A DNA stretch of 64,000 nt, taken from the NCBI GenBank assembly GCA_032718475.1, contig JAUCBJ010006887.1, positions 99,515 to 163,514 on the forward strand, in the 5' to 3' direction. Positions 1 to 10,689 of this stretch are shown piece after piece. A program made the position numbers and the translations under genes. Position 1 is the first letter of the stretch, and each line of letters opens with the position of its first letter. The DNA is from Nemertoderma westbladi. Lineage: Eukaryota > Xenacoelomorpha > Nemertodermatida > Nemertodermatidae. The notes under the pieces are model-generated. The model saw only the letters and a list, made by a program, of their open reading frames with translations, searched no databases and was not told where the DNA came from.

Positions 1-421
1 GTAAGAACAAGGTCTCAGTTGTACAGTAATTGTTATTACAGTTAGCTAGTAAAAGGTTGGGAGTTATACCTTTGTAATAAGTGTATTGTACCACGAATTC
101 CCCCTACATTACAAACTATCTAGGTTACATTTAGTATTTTAGGATATTACGTAATTATGGATGGTGCTGTGTGCTATCTATTATTATTATTATTGAAATT
201 ACAAATTCGTGTGAGTGCACGGTAATCAATAAATCATTTACATATAAGTCTTACAGTTGTAGTAAGTAAGCCAACTAGGCCAATTTGATATAAAATAATA
301 TTATAAACACACTAAAGGTAAATAAGGTATTATCAGTTTATTACTTCACTGGTATTACTGCGAATCGCCTGACGCCACGTATTTATAGTCGGGTCGTCGC
401 GACTAAAGTCACGTTATTAGG
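1..421 (-). promoter_or_regulatory. possible start of 3' LTR of the BEL/Pao element
   Basis: No coding frame is visible. Read on the minus strand, just past the pol stop codon, there is a TATAAAT box (387-381) and then an AATAAA signal (342-337). That order and spacing suits the U3-R part of an LTR. I could not find a matching copy upstream of the element (8459-9480), and the window edge may cut the LTR, so this is inference. The rest of the stretch is AT-rich with no other recognisable feature. Confidence 0.3.
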
Positions 422-3400
422 TTAGTGTGCTGCTTCAAGGAGGCAACACTTGTTGACTGGTCGACGATAGACCTTCCCTGAAGCCTTCCGTAGACTCACG
501 GTGCGAACGTGACCATCCTCACTGTCGTGGGTCCTAACCACACGAGCCATGTCCCAGTCTCCCTTCTGTAATGTGTCATCGGTCACAATGACAAGGTCTC
601 CCAACTGTAGATCGCGGTACTCTTTGTTCCACTTTCTCCTCTGTCTTAACGTGGGTAGGTACTCTCGTACCCAGCGGTTCCAATACTCGTTCTTACACCG
701 CTGAGCGACGATATATGGGTTGCGTAAGTCTCCCTCGCCGATCTCTCCCAACGGGTCTCGGACAGTTACTGGGCCTACACCCAACAAGTGGTTTGGCGTG
801 AGGGCCTCCAGTGACTTCGGGTCATCGGTGGTAGCCACCAGGGGTCGTCCGTTAACAATGGTTTCGACCTCGGCGAAGATGGTTCTCATCGCGTCTTCTG
901 TCACTACGTGTCCGTGTGTAACGGCCTGAATGTGGCGTTTCACCACGCCCACCATAGCCTCCCAAACACCGGACATATGAGGGGCATAGGGTGTGTGAAA
1001 CGACCACTCGATTCCCAGTTCTTGGGTCTTCTCCACCGTCCCCTTGACGAAGGCCTGTTGTGCTCCTTCTAGTTCGTGTTCAGCACCGACGAAGTTGGTT
1101 CCGTTGTCCGAGGAGATCTTCTTCGGTTCACCTCGGCGCGCGATAAAGCGCCGCAATGCGTTGAGAAACGCCGCTGCTGAAGCATCTGGTACTAGTTCGA
1201 GTGCTATAGCCCGCGTGGCATAGCAGACGAATATTATTCCATACCCCTTTCGCATGGTCTTGAGTACTCGTCGAGTCCATCGAACGTATAAATCGATGGG
1301 GCCGAACATATCCACCCCTGTGTGGTGGAACGGTACGAGTCCCGCCGTTACCCTATCTTTCGGTAGCGGCGCCATCAGCTGTTCTAGCCGTCTATGCCAT
1401 ATCTTCTTACATTTAATGCAACCGCTGAGGATCTTCCTCACGGTTTGCCTGAGTCCAGTAGCGGTGAAGCGTTTACGCACCGCCACTATCGTCGCATCCT
1501 TACCCCCATGCGCGATGTCACAGTGTGTCTGCCACACCACTTGGTTCAGGGCCGTGGAGCCCGCAGGTAATATCATGGGCTGGCTTGCCACTATGAAATC
1601 CTTGGCGTTTGCCAACCGGGCCACGGATGCTACCATGATACCACCCTCCAACTGGGGTGCTAACTTTCGTAGCGGACTGCTCTTCTGTACAGGCTTACCC
1701 TCCCTGAGCCTCCTCCACTCCTCAGGGTAAGCTCGGGCCTGTACGTAGGTCACTACCATCCTCTCTGCCTCCTGTATAGGCAACCTGATGGGTATGGTCT
1801 TGGTTATTCGGTACTTAGCTAAGGCTATGAACCAAGCCACCCTGTTGATCGTCCTCCTCCACGTTGAGGACTTGTCTATGATCCTGTCAATCCGGGGGTC
1901 TCTGACCGCCGGTGTGGTCACCATGGAGCACACCCGGACCTCCGGGTCCGCTTTCAGAAGCTCCGACGCATTGGCCTCTGGGAACAAAGGCCAGTCCTTC
2001 CTGTTGGGTAGGAAAGTCGGCCCGTGTTGCCACAGGTCCTCTTTCTGTTCGAAGGGGACCTCTAGGCTCCCCCTCGATACAAGGTCAGCTGGGTTCTGGT
2101 CAGTGGGGCAGTAGCCCCAATCACTAACCTCTGTTAGGGTGCGGATATAGTCCACCCGGTTGGCGACGAATACTTTGAATCGCCTACTCGGGTGGCTGAT
2201 GTATAGCACCACAGTGGTGGCATCAATCCAATATCTCACTAGTACGATGCACCCCAGGGCCCTTATAATGACCTGGGCCATCTGCACGGCCAGTACCGAC
2301 GCCATTAGTTCTAGGCGCGGTATGGTGGCCTGTGCTTTGGGTGCTACCCTTGCTTTGCTATAGACCAGACGTGGGCGGTATTTGGCTGACTGCTGGTGCA
2401 AGTAGGCAACTGCCCCATACCCCACGCTGGAGGCGTCCGCGAACACATGTAGCTCTACAGCTGCCATGTCCCCGTTTGGAAAGTAAGGCCGTGGGATAAT
2501 GAGACGGGATATTTGTTCCAGGCTCATTAACCAGGCGTTCCACCTGTCGGCCATCCTGGCAGACACCGGAGCATCCCACGCTCCATTGTCTAAAGTCACC
2601 TCCCTCAGAATCTGTTTTCCTACAAGTATGTTTGGTGCCACAAGGCCCAGTGGGTCATATATCCGTGAAATGAAAGACAAGTAGGCCCTCCTCGTATGTA
2701 CCACCTGAAGAGGAGCCTTAAACTTGTATTCTAGTACGTCTGAGGCTTTCTCCCAGGAGATGCCCAGTACCCGAGAGTCTGGCTTACTCGGGTCTGATGT
2801 TACCAGTGCCGAGGTGGTCTCCGGGTTGGCACAGTCTGGTGGGATGTATGAGGCCGGCTGCCCCATATCTCCCCCCAGGAGGTCGCCATTGTCATCGTCG
2901 GCGCTCGGGTCTGATACCTTTCCCTCTTCCTTGTCCATCGCATACATGAACTTGGGTGAGTTGGAGCGGAACTTGGTAAGGTTGAAACCGCCCGTGGAAA
3001 GGCAGTCGCGGGCCGTGATGGCCAGCTGGATGAGGTCGGCTTCGGAGTTACCCGACTTCATCCCATCGTCAACATAAAAATCGTTTGTTATAAAGTCTCT
3101 CACGGGCGGAGCCACCGACTCACTCGCGGTAGTGCGTCGTAGTGCTGTGGTGGCCACACACGGGGAACACTTAGCCCCGAAGATATGTACCAACATCTGG
3201 TACACCTCCGGCGCTGTGTCCAGCTGATCCCCACTATACCACAGGAAACGCTGGCTGTCCGCGTCGTCTTCATAAACGAAGACCTGGTGAAACATGGCCT
3301 CTACGTCACATGTGAAGGCGTAGAGGCCCATGCGGAACCTTAGCAGGATGTCAACCCCGCTATTGAAAACATTGGGTCCCTCTAATAAGTAGTCATTAAG

Positions 3401-5893
3401 CGATTTACCCAAGTATTTCGCCGCTGCGTCGTTGACCAGTCGCAGCTTGGATGCCCCTTTGGTAACGTGTAGGGGCAGATAGTAAGTTCGAGGAGACTCG
3501 GGTGCCCCCGCCGTGAGTTTACGGGCCCACCCTTTGTCTATATACTTCTGAATCTGTTTCTCAACAAATTCGTGTTTGTCAGGGTGTTTAGTCAATGACC
3601 GTTTGAGTCGGTTGAGTCTCATCTCCGCCATGGTTCTATTGTTAACCAAGGGTACTGCTCGATCTTTCCAGAGCATTGGAGCTGAGTAATGCCCGCCGCT
3701 CAAGATCATCTCCCTGTTCAATACATCGGTCGATATCTTGTCCGCCTGTGAGGCGCCCACGGCTGGGTTATATAAGCCCTCGGTGTCTATGTCATAGAGC
3801 CTTTCTAGGTCGCGCCTGGTTTCTTCCTCTCGTTCTCGGACCTCCTCCAATGTGAGTTCCGAAGACTCGGTGGGGTGCCCTTTCCCGGCCACGGTGAAGA
3901 CTGGTCTAGCCAGCCCTGCACTGTGTCTGTCGGGCTGCTCATCAATGTCCTTTACGGGTCCCGTCATACACCAACCATATGGGGTTAGCATGACCTGGGG
4001 GTCCCTTTCGGGGTCTGGTCCTTCGATGGAAGGCTGCAGTAGCCGGTGAGAACCTGGGCAATCTATACCAATGAGTACTGATACATAGGGTACATCCAGG
4101 TCATTGGGTATGTTAAAGTTCAGTCCTCGGGCGTGTGTGTATTGTTGAATTTCATCGGCCGAGGGCCGGTCTGCCGGTACGTTGAGCTCGGGTAGAACCC
4201 GAGCCTCAACAAGGTCCGACTTATATTGGGAATATGTCACAATAGATTTGAATCGACATAGAATCAGGTCGTACTCTACGTCTCTGTCCGGGTTGGCGAT
4301 GGTACAGAGTTGCATAAATGCCTTCCTTCGTTTAACTTGAAGGCGGTCTGCAACCACTCTGTCCATCATCGTTATCGCTGAACCTCCGTCTAAGAGCCCC
4401 AAAGTGGTTACCTGCTGGCCGCGGTTATCACATACCGCTAATGCAACAATCCTCAGGTACACATAGGGTTTAATCTTCGGTGGTTTCCGCAACCTCCGTC
4501 TCATGGGGAAGACAGGGAAGGCCACCTGCTTATCGGCCACCCTCTCCCCCGCTGTCCTACTATCCGCATGTTTATGCGCCTGCTGCTCGGTGGACTTACC
4601 GTCCCCCTCTGTGTTCTTACTATCGTATGGGCATGCCCGCCCAGAGTGCCCTGTTCGGGCACAAGTCCAACACAAGTGATGCTTCCTAGCATACGCCTTG
4701 TGTGTGTCGGCGTCCATCTTCTGCCAGTTTCTGCACTCAATCGTTCTGTGAGACGTTCCCCTATGGAACTGGCAATACCTTTCTTCGTTGAAAGGGAACT
4801 CCCCGATGTCTATATGGAAGACATCTTTCACCCATTGCCCACTTCCCCTGCTCGCTGTGGGTGGGGCGCTTCCGCTTTTAGATTCTTCGAAGCGGACCTG
4901 TCGATTGTTAGTTGGTGGGGTCGACCCGCCCCGACTGCTCTCCCGCGAAGGCGATCGGCCCGTCGCTCGATTATGCGCCGGTTCCGACGGTCTACCCCTG
5001 TAGTTGTTGTCCCCAACGTTGTTACAGGCGAATTTTTGGGTATTGCTCGACTTCCAATTGGATTTGAAACGGCCCGTGGGGTATTCCCTTTTCCCACGGT
5101 CTCCTTGTTCCTGTCGACTTCGCCCTTTATCCTTGGGGTATTTTAAACAGCGCTGATTAGCGCTCGCTGCCTTGTACTCCATGAAGTCAGCAAATTCTCC
5201 TAGCGTTGCTCGGCGATGTTGCGTAGCTGTAATCTTTGTCACTTGCTGCGCCCAGCTGCGACGCAGATGTAGTGGTAGTACATCAACCACTTGATTCAGC
5301 AGCCCGCCCGCCTTGAGATGGTAGGTCTCGCCCATCGTCTCGATGGAATTAATCAGCTGATTTATTCGATCGCTGTATTCGGTCATCTCGTCTGGTGTTT
5401 CAACCCTCACCCCATCAGTGAGGTGAAATATGGCGTCATCAATGATCTGTTCCGGATCGCCATACCGATCCTCTATCGCCTTCCAGGCCTTCCTGAACCC
5501 ATTCAACTGGCCCTGGAAACGATTAACGAGTTTCCTCGGGTCACCCGCTAGATAAGTCGCCAAATAGGTTAGTCGGCGGGTGTCTGACATTTCCTTTGTT
5601 AGAATTTCGTTGGAAAACAGAGCCCGAAATTGTATGTATTCCTCGGGGTGTTTCCCATCGAATTTAAAGGCTAAGGATTTTGGCAGCTCATTCTGCTCAC
5701 GTATAATGTGGAGCATTTTCGCTGTCGAAACCGCCTCGTTATCGTGGGTTGAGTTTGTGTCATTGTACACGCGCGGTGATGAGTCCGCCCGTGTTGACGT
5801 GGGCTCCTCCGACGGTCCGAAGGGGTCTATATACCGTCCGACCCCGTTGGTAGGGTACGCAAGCGGAGGTAGCTCAAACCCCGGTTCACCCAA
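422..5893 (-). CDS. BEL/Pao gag-pol polyprotein
   Basis: This frame encodes the retrotransposon capsid and replication enzymes. Residues about 60-250 are a DUF1759-type gag region. A CX2CX4HX4C zinc knuckle follows (CWTCARTGHSGRAC). The protease motif reads LLDGGS (near 4385), with Gly where LTR proteases commonly have Thr or Glu. Reverse transcriptase has YVDD (3065-3076). RNase H begins ELHVFADAS. Integrase has an HHCC zinc site and a D-D-E triad: VDMFG near 1310, SDNGTNF near 1105, and the Glu of WEAMVG near 955. The 1823 codons given here start at TTG, not ATG. The frame is in fact open upstream to 6013, where it meets a TGA that separates it from the long frame above. It therefore probably has no start of its own and depends on readthrough, an unrecognised start, or an ancestral sense codon at the TGA. 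The rest of the frame has no internal break. Confidence 0.88.
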   Translation of the reverse strand: MGEPGFELPPLAYPTNGVGRYIDPFGPSEEPTSTRADSSPRVYNDTNSTHDNEAVSTAKMLHIIREQNELPKSLAFKFDGKHPEEYIQFRALFSNEILTKEMSDTRRLTYLATYLAGDPRKLVNRFQGQLNGFRKAWKAIEDRYGDPEQIIDDAIFHLTDGVRVETPDEMTEYSDRINQLINSIETMGETYHLKAGGLLNQVVDVLPLHLRRSWAQQVTKITATQHRRATLGEFADFMEYKAASANQRCLKYPKDKGRSRQEQGDRGKREYPTGRFKSNWKSSNTQKFACNNVGDNNYRGRPSEPAHNRATGRSPSRESSRGGSTPPTNNRQVRFEESKSGSAPPTASRGSGQWVKDVFHIDIGEFPFNEERYCQFHRGTSHRTIECRNWQKMDADTHKAYARKHHLCWTCARTGHSGRACPYDSKNTEGDGKSTEQQAHKHADSRTAGERVADKQVAFPVFPMRRRLRKPPKIKPYVYLRIVALAVCDNRGQQVTTLGLLDGGSAITMMDRVVADRLQVKRRKAFMQLCTIANPDRDVEYDLILCRFKSIVTYSQYKSDLVEARVLPELNVPADRPSADEIQQYTHARGLNFNIPNDLDVPYVSVLIGIDCPGSHRLLQPSIEGPDPERDPQVMLTPYGWCMTGPVKDIDEQPDRHSAGLARPVFTVAGKGHPTESSELTLEEVREREEETRRDLERLYDIDTEGLYNPAVGASQADKISTDVLNREMILSGGHYSAPMLWKDRAVPLVNNRTMAEMRLNRLKRSLTKHPDKHEFVEKQIQKYIDKGWARKLTAGAPESPRTYYLPLHVTKGASKLRLVNDAAAKYLGKSLNDYLLEGPNVFNSGVDILLRFRMGLYAFTCDVEAMFHQVFVYEDDADSQRFLWYSGDQLDTAPEVYQMLVHIFGAKCSPCVATTALRRTTASESVAPPVRDFITNDFYVDDGMKSGNSEADLIQLAITARDCLSTGGFNLTKFRSNSPKFMYAMDKEEGKVSDPSADDDNGDLLGGDMGQPASYIPPDCANPETTSALVTSDPSKPDSRVLGISWEKASDVLEYKFKAPLQVVHTRRAYLSFISRIYDPLGLVAPNILVGKQILREVTLDNGAWDAPVSARMADRWNAWLMSLEQISRLIIPRPYFPNGDMAAVELHVFADASSVGYGAVAYLHQQSAKYRPRLVYSKARVAPKAQATIPRLELMASVLAVQMAQVIIRALGCIVLVRYWIDATTVVLYISHPSRRFKVFVANRVDYIRTLTEVSDWGYCPTDQNPADLVSRGSLEVPFEQKEDLWQHGPTFLPNRKDWPLFPEANASELLKADPEVRVCSMVTTPAVRDPRIDRIIDKSSTWRRTINRVAWFIALAKYRITKTIPIRLPIQEAERMVVTYVQARAYPEEWRRLREGKPVQKSSPLRKLAPQLEGGIMVASVARLANAKDFIVASQPMILPAGSTALNQVVWQTHCDIAHGGKDATIVAVRKRFTATGLRQTVRKILSGCIKCKKIWHRRLEQLMAPLPKDRVTAGLVPFHHTGVDMFGPIDLYVRWTRRVLKTMRKGYGIIFVCYATRAIALELVPDASAAAFLNALRRFIARRGEPKKISSDNGTNFVGAEHELEGAQQAFVKGTVEKTQELGIEWSFHTPYAPHMSGVWEAMVGVVKRHIQAVTHGHVVTEDAMRTIFAEVETIVNGRPLVATTDDPKSLEALTPNHLLGVGPVTVRDPLGEIGEGDLRNPYIVAQRCKNEYWNRWVREYLPTLRQRRKWNKEYRDLQLGDLVIVTDDTLQKGDWDMARVVRTHDSEDGHVRTVSLRKASGKVYRRPVNKCCLLEAAH

Positions 5894-6013
5894 CCGACTT
5901 CCCGGACGTGGGTAATCCGGGTATTGTTCTCTACCTGGGGACTCGCCCGTTCGCCTCCCTGAAGGGGGAGGGTCTGGGTGAGTTGTACTTTCATATATGG
6001 AATTCTGTTGGGG

Positions 6014-8458
6014 TCATTCAGAATTTCCAAATGAACGCATTGTTGTTCGTGGGGGGGGGGGGCTCGGTGAGCCCCCTTTTCTGCAGAGCTCCGCCAGATA
6101 CCTCGACTCTGGCCTACTCCTGTGGGCGGTTGCGTCGGGCCTCTCGGAGGCTGACTCCCGTCCATCCCCTCTGTCCGTCTGCAGGTCCCCTGCTCGGGCT
6201 GCAGTCTCACTGATTGTCGGCACCGTCCGCGGGGCAAAGCCGACGGTCCCGCTCTGTCTGTTCACTCTCCCCCGGCTGGCGGTATTATCTACCGCCGGCG
6301 CGAATTCTGGGGCCCCTACTCGAAGTCCCCTCGAGTTCGCCGTAGGGGAACTTCCCTGTTCCCCTTGCTCTGCGATAATTAACTTACCAGTATTATCTTG
6401 CAGAAATTTGAGGGAGGTTAGCACTCTTAAGCCCTGGTGGTCCGCCTCCCTCGAGGCGTGGCTCTGTGCGTGTGTGGAGGCGGTGTCTACCTCCCCCTGT
6501 GTTACTCGGAACCCTAGTGCGGGCTCCCCCTGTCCAACCTGGAGCTGTCCTTCTCGCTCCCCCTGTGTCGCCTCCTCTGCTGGGAGCCCACCCCGATTCT
6601 GGGTGGGATAATACATTGCTGATCCTCTCGGTTCGTTTACCTCGTCGGTATCGACGACCACTACGGCCGGCGCTACCTGGGGAGGTTTCATGGCAGCCGG
6701 AGGCAGCTCCTGTATCGCTGTGATCCTGGCTGCGCCAGGCGGAGGCGGACCCGTAAAAATACCCGGGCCGCCCTTCCTGGTAGCACCAGGCGGAGGCGGA
6801 TCCGTAAAAATACCCGGGCCGCCGTAAAAACTCGTTCCTCTTATAACTGTGGGAATTATATTAGGTGTAGTGCTTATAGTAGGTGTAGTGGTGTGTGTAG
6901 TTACTACCGTAGGTACTACAACTATCGGTGGGGTGCTTACTGTGGGTGCTATAGTTGCTGCAGCTACTCCTACAGGTACTCCCCCTAATTCACCACTCCC
7001 TGTCACACTGGCTCCACCCGGCCCAACCGGTTGTTTTCTAGCCGGATGAGCTGGGCCCCTATGGAGCCCTATTACCGAGGCGGGTCTGCTCAGTTCACTA
7101 GTTCGTCGGCCCGGACTCGCTCTCGCTGAACGTACACTGTTATTGCTCACTCTGGACCCCACACTGCTACCCACAGTGGAGCCCCCTTTCACCCCGCGCG
7201 CTTGTGCCATCGCTAGCTTACGTATCGCTAATAAACGCGCCTCGTCTCTCACTTTATTATCAGCCCGCAATTTCTCTCTCGCTATCTCCTCGCTGTCCGC
7301 TCGTTGGGCCGCCTCAATCACTCTCTGGGCCGCCTCACGCGCAACCCTCTCACATTCAAGTTTTTGGTTCATTAATTCTCGCTCAAGAGTTTCCTCTCGG
7401 TCGAGCCTCTCCATCTCAAAGAGAGCCTCTTCATACTCCACTCGGTTTTGAATGGAGTCAGACGCGTTCGAATTTGAACCACGCGGCTGACTCGCACTGT
7501 CCCCAGGTTGTATCTCATCCTGGTCTCTGCCGTCACCGGCTAGGGTTATGCCAGTCCAGCCGTTTTGTGGCTGGCTGGGTATCCCTATAAAAATGTTTCC
7601 CACCCTTACCTGTTGATTGAATAAACATTTATCAAACGCATCGTCCAATATTCCCCCGATGTCCGTCTCCCAGTGTTTGGCTTCCTCCTCGGCGCCTTGC
7701 TCTCCAAGAATCCTGAGGTAGTCGTTGACTACCTCTAGGGCTGCCGCCAGGTCGATATCCGGTCGTCCGGCAGTCGCCCAGGTCTCCAATCGTCTTCGCT
7801 GTAATCGAAACTGTCGCCCCGCTCGCTCGATCACCCCTGTGTCGAGCTGCGCTGGGGGCCGGTTGGGGTCCGAGGAAGAACGGAGCTTCCTCCGGTTCGT
7901 TGTCCCGTTGGGCCGTCCCATCGGGTTCGTCCGATCGCCTCTTTCTCGCGAGCGTCCTCGGGCTGGAAGTTTGGGTAGTGCTGGGATTAATTGCGAGGGT
8001 TCCCGGTCTGGGTCCACCCCGCTTCCCTTGTCGTCGTCTATCGCCGGCTCCGGTCTGGAGGGAGGTGATCTCGATCTCTCCCGGCGTTGGTGTTCCTCTG
8101 GGAACCGTGCCGGACCGGCGGGAGGTGATGGCGGTTCTCCTCGTTGTGGTAACTCAGTCGGGAGTGACTGCGTCGTTGCCGTGATTAACTCGTCTATCCA
8201 CGTCCGTGTTTCATCGGGTGTCGTGGTCCCGGCCGGCCGCCCGACGGATTCTTCCGTCGACGGGATAGGCGGGGATTCCCGGGAGCTCGGGCCCACGGGG
8301 CTGCCGCGCCCCGATACCGGGTTGCTCAAGTCCAAGAAGGGACTCGAGGCTGTAGCTGGGGCAGCCATTGCTGCCCCGCCAGTGGCGGGTTGAACCCCGG
8401 GTTCAACCTGGCCAGGTGCCGTCGCTGGCTGACTGCCAGAAAGTAGACTGTCTGACAT
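6014..8458 (-). CDS. BEL/Pao upstream open frame, proline-rich with coiled coil
   Basis: This 814-codon frame starts at a true ATG (8458) and ends at TGA 6014-6016, in the same reading frame as gag-pol. The N-terminal third is Ser/Pro/Arg-rich and looks disordered. The middle (about residues 335-420) is a strongly charged heptad-type region (EEALFEMERLDREETLEREL), likely coiled coil. Then come Thr/Pro-rich stretches and a tandem duplication of a GGPGIFT-PPPPGA segment, seen in DNA as two near-identical ~56-bp units around 6730-6825. I see no enzyme motif. It is probably an N-terminal extension of Gag. A separate accessory protein is also possible. A run of about 12 G (6050-6062 on the plus strand) lies close to its 3' end and could shift frame in some copies. 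Confidence 0.65.
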   Translation of the reverse strand: MSDSLLSGSQPATAPGQVEPGVQPATGGAAMAAPATASSPFLDLSNPVSGRGSPVGPSSRESPPIPSTEESVGRPAGTTTPDETRTWIDELITATTQSLPTELPQRGEPPSPPAGPARFPEEHQRRERSRSPPSRPEPAIDDDKGSGVDPDREPSQLIPALPKLPARGRSRERGDRTNPMGRPNGTTNRRKLRSSSDPNRPPAQLDTGVIERAGRQFRLQRRRLETWATAGRPDIDLAAALEVVNDYLRILGEQGAEEEAKHWETDIGGILDDAFDKCLFNQQVRVGNIFIGIPSQPQNGWTGITLAGDGRDQDEIQPGDSASQPRGSNSNASDSIQNRVEYEEALFEMERLDREETLERELMNQKLECERVAREAAQRVIEAAQRADSEEIAREKLRADNKVRDEARLLAIRKLAMAQARGVKGGSTVGSSVGSRVSNNSVRSARASPGRRTSELSRPASVIGLHRGPAHPARKQPVGPGGASVTGSGELGGVPVGVAAATIAPTVSTPPIVVVPTVVTTHTTTPTISTTPNIIPTVIRGTSFYGGPGIFTDPPPPGATRKGGPGIFTGPPPPGAARITAIQELPPAAMKPPQVAPAVVVVDTDEVNEPRGSAMYYPTQNRGGLPAEEATQGEREGQLQVGQGEPALGFRVTQGEVDTASTHAQSHASREADHQGLRVLTSLKFLQDNTGKLIIAEQGEQGSSPTANSRGLRVGAPEFAPAVDNTASRGRVNRQSGTVGFAPRTVPTISETAARAGDLQTDRGDGRESASERPDATAHRSRPESRYLAELCRKGGSPSPPPPRTTMRSFGNSE

Positions 8459-9480
8459 CCTAGGTACGGTAGCCTATGGAGGGACTGACAGGTCTGAGTT
8501 ACGGAATAATGGAATACTTTTTTGGCCTATCTTACAGTTTTTTAAGGCCACTGCCGGTTCGCGGGAAGCCGCGTCGCGGGTCTTTGTCGTGTCGTTATCG
8601 AGGCTGTCGTTTTCTGAGACAGCCCCCACTCGTGACGTTGTTTTATTTTTGGGTTGGTGTAGTGGCGTAAATATCACGTAATGATGAGTTCCCCACTGAA
8701 CCGCCCAAATCAGGTAACCCGCCCGTCCGGTGGAAAGGAAACTGATAACTAAACGCTCCAGTGTGGTGTCTGTGCAGGCCGATCCCTACACAGCACCATA
8801 GTAATACAGAATATAGACAGAATATAAACAGATAACAAACAATAAATCAGATGCATTTACAAAAGATAAAATAATATAAGTGAATACGTAAAATGAATAA
8901 GGAATCTGTACTACTAAAGAACTGTGCCATAAAACAACGATATCACCTTCCACTCTTGTCACCAAACCAACTGAACCAATATTGCTAATCTGTGTCTAAT
9001 GTACCCCGGTAGCGCGGATGAATATTCCCTAGTAATGAGCCAGACTGGGGTTTAAGACCCCAGCCTGGCACCCGTACGTAGCAAAAACCCTAATTAAGTA
9101 CATAATCCTACTATCTAAAACTAAAACCTACTGAAACCCCCCCAATATAACAATAAATACGTACTACATAATGTAGTACATATTGACCGCCTAATTGTAC
9201 ATTCCTATCTCTGGCAAGGCTAATATCCCATCTCCCTGCTACCTATGTCTTGCTACAGGTGTGGCCTGGCGGCCAACCTGTTCCCGATCACGTGCTCTTT
9301 GTATACCTCGTTTGTAATCCACCTAGTCCCATGTCTGTATATTGATACCTTGAGAGTTGACTTGGTGGAAGGCGTACGTAGTAACCTAATACTAATATTC
9401 CTGGAAATCACTGCAGCCCAGTCCCCCCCCCCCCCCCCCCGTGTGCCCTGTAACTAGTCAGTTCCGTAGTCCTACCTACA
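8459..9480. other. noncoding leader / flank of the BEL/Pao element
   Basis: No coding frame is supported. The side next to the ATG (8459-8800) is moderately GC-rich and is probably the untranslated leader and 5' LTR zone. The rest is AT-rich. A run of 18 C (9423-9440) sits near the end. No convincing LTR, tRNA primer site or promoter was found. Confidence 0.4.
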
Positions 9481-9610
9481 CCTACAGTACAAACGCTACA
9501 GTAATTACCCCTACAGTACAAACATTAGGCTTGGGTGGGAAACCCGTGGTACTCGTATAATATATGTGTGGGTTTGGGAAGGGTAAGGTTCCGGTTGTCG
9601 GACACAGGTG

Positions 9611-10415
9611 CCGTACGTGGTACCGTACGTGGTACCGTGCGTGGAGCCGTACGTGGTACCGTACGTGGTACCGTACGTGGTACTGTACGTGGTACCGTAC
9701 GTGGTACCGTACGTGGTACCGTACGTGGTACCGTACGTGGTGCCGTACGTGGTACCGTATGTGGAGCCGTACGTGGTGCCGTACGTGGTGCCGTACGTGG
9801 TACTGTACGTGGTACCGTACGTGGTACTGTACGTGGTACCGTACGTGGTGCCGTACGTGGTACCGTACGTGGTGCCGTACGTGGTACTGTACGTGGTACC
9901 GTACGTGGTGCCGTACGTGATGCCGTACGTAGTACCGTACGTGGTGCCGTACGTAGTACCGTACGTGGTGCCGTACGTAGTACCGTACGTGGTACCGTAC
10001 GTGGTGCCGTACGTGGTACCGTACGTGGTACCGTACGTGGTGCCGTACGTGGTGCCGTACGTGGTGCCGTACGTGGTACCGTACGTGGTGCCGTGCGTGG
10101 TGCCGTACGTGGTGCCGTACGTGGTACCGTACGTGGTGCCGTACGTGGTGCCGTACGTGGTGCCGTACGTGGTACCGTACGTGTTGCCGTACGTGGTGCC
10201 GTACGTGGTACCGTACGTGGTACCGTACGTGGTGCCGTACGTGGTGCCGTACGTGTTGCCGTACGTGGTACCGTACGTGGTGCCGTGCGTGGTGCCGTAC
10301 GTGGTACCGTACGTGGTGCCGTACGTGGTGCCGTACGTGGTGCCGTACGTGGTACCGTACGTGGTGCCGTACGTGGTGCGTACGTGGTACCGTACGTGGG
10401 GGTACCGTACGTGGT
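9611..10415. repeat. 12-bp minisatellite (GTACGTGGTACC / GTACGTGGTGCC)
   Basis: About 66 tandem copies of a 12-bp unit. The main variants differ at one position (GGTACC or GGTGCC), with scattered GAGCC, ACTGT, GTAGT and GTTGC variants. The unit holds overlapping palindromes (CGTACG, GGTACC) and two CpGs. Because 12 is a multiple of 3 and the unit lacks stops, long frames open on both strands; these are repeat artefacts and not genes. Confidence 0.97.
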
Positions 10416-10689
10416 GTGAAAGAAAGGCAACTTATTGGCCTAAAAATAGCGGGCATTTGTGTTCAAATACATTGGATGCATAAAAACAGCTAAAAAGGCG
10501 GAATGCACCGCGAAAATGAAAGTAATATTGCCCCCTGCTATCGCAAATCATTACATTTCACTAACACCGGGAATATTTACCGGTACCTTACTAATACTAC
10601 AGTATAATCGGACTGATGCATTGGAACTGCACATTGAGATGCTAAGCCAGCTTAACAAAAACATTTTGTCACCACCAGCATTCCACAAT
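10416..10689. other. no recognised feature
   Basis: Unique-looking noncoding DNA between the minisatellite and a LINE relic. Nothing identifiable. Confidence 0.4.

Larger units (their letters stand above)
1..9480 (-). mobile_element. BEL/Pao LTR retrotransposon, near full length, LTRs not resolved
   Basis: The minus strand carries a long upstream frame (8458-6017), one in-frame TGA (6014-6016), then a gag-pol polyprotein (6013-422). Domain order is gag, zinc knuckle, aspartic protease, reverse transcriptase, RNase H, integrase, which is the BEL/Pao order. Base composition is much more GC-rich than the flanks. No LTR pair, primer-binding site or target duplication could be identified by eye, so both outer limits are approximate. 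Confidence 0.8.

Noticed and set aside
8459-9480. 5' LTR of the BEL/Pao element
   Set aside because: No stretch matching 1-421 was found by eye, so LTR limits are not claimed.
9482-10483. Long open frames on both strands over the 12-bp minisatellite (VPYV, TVRG, HHVRYHVR repeats)
   Set aside because: The unit is a multiple of 3 without stop codons, so nearly every frame is open; no unique protein text.
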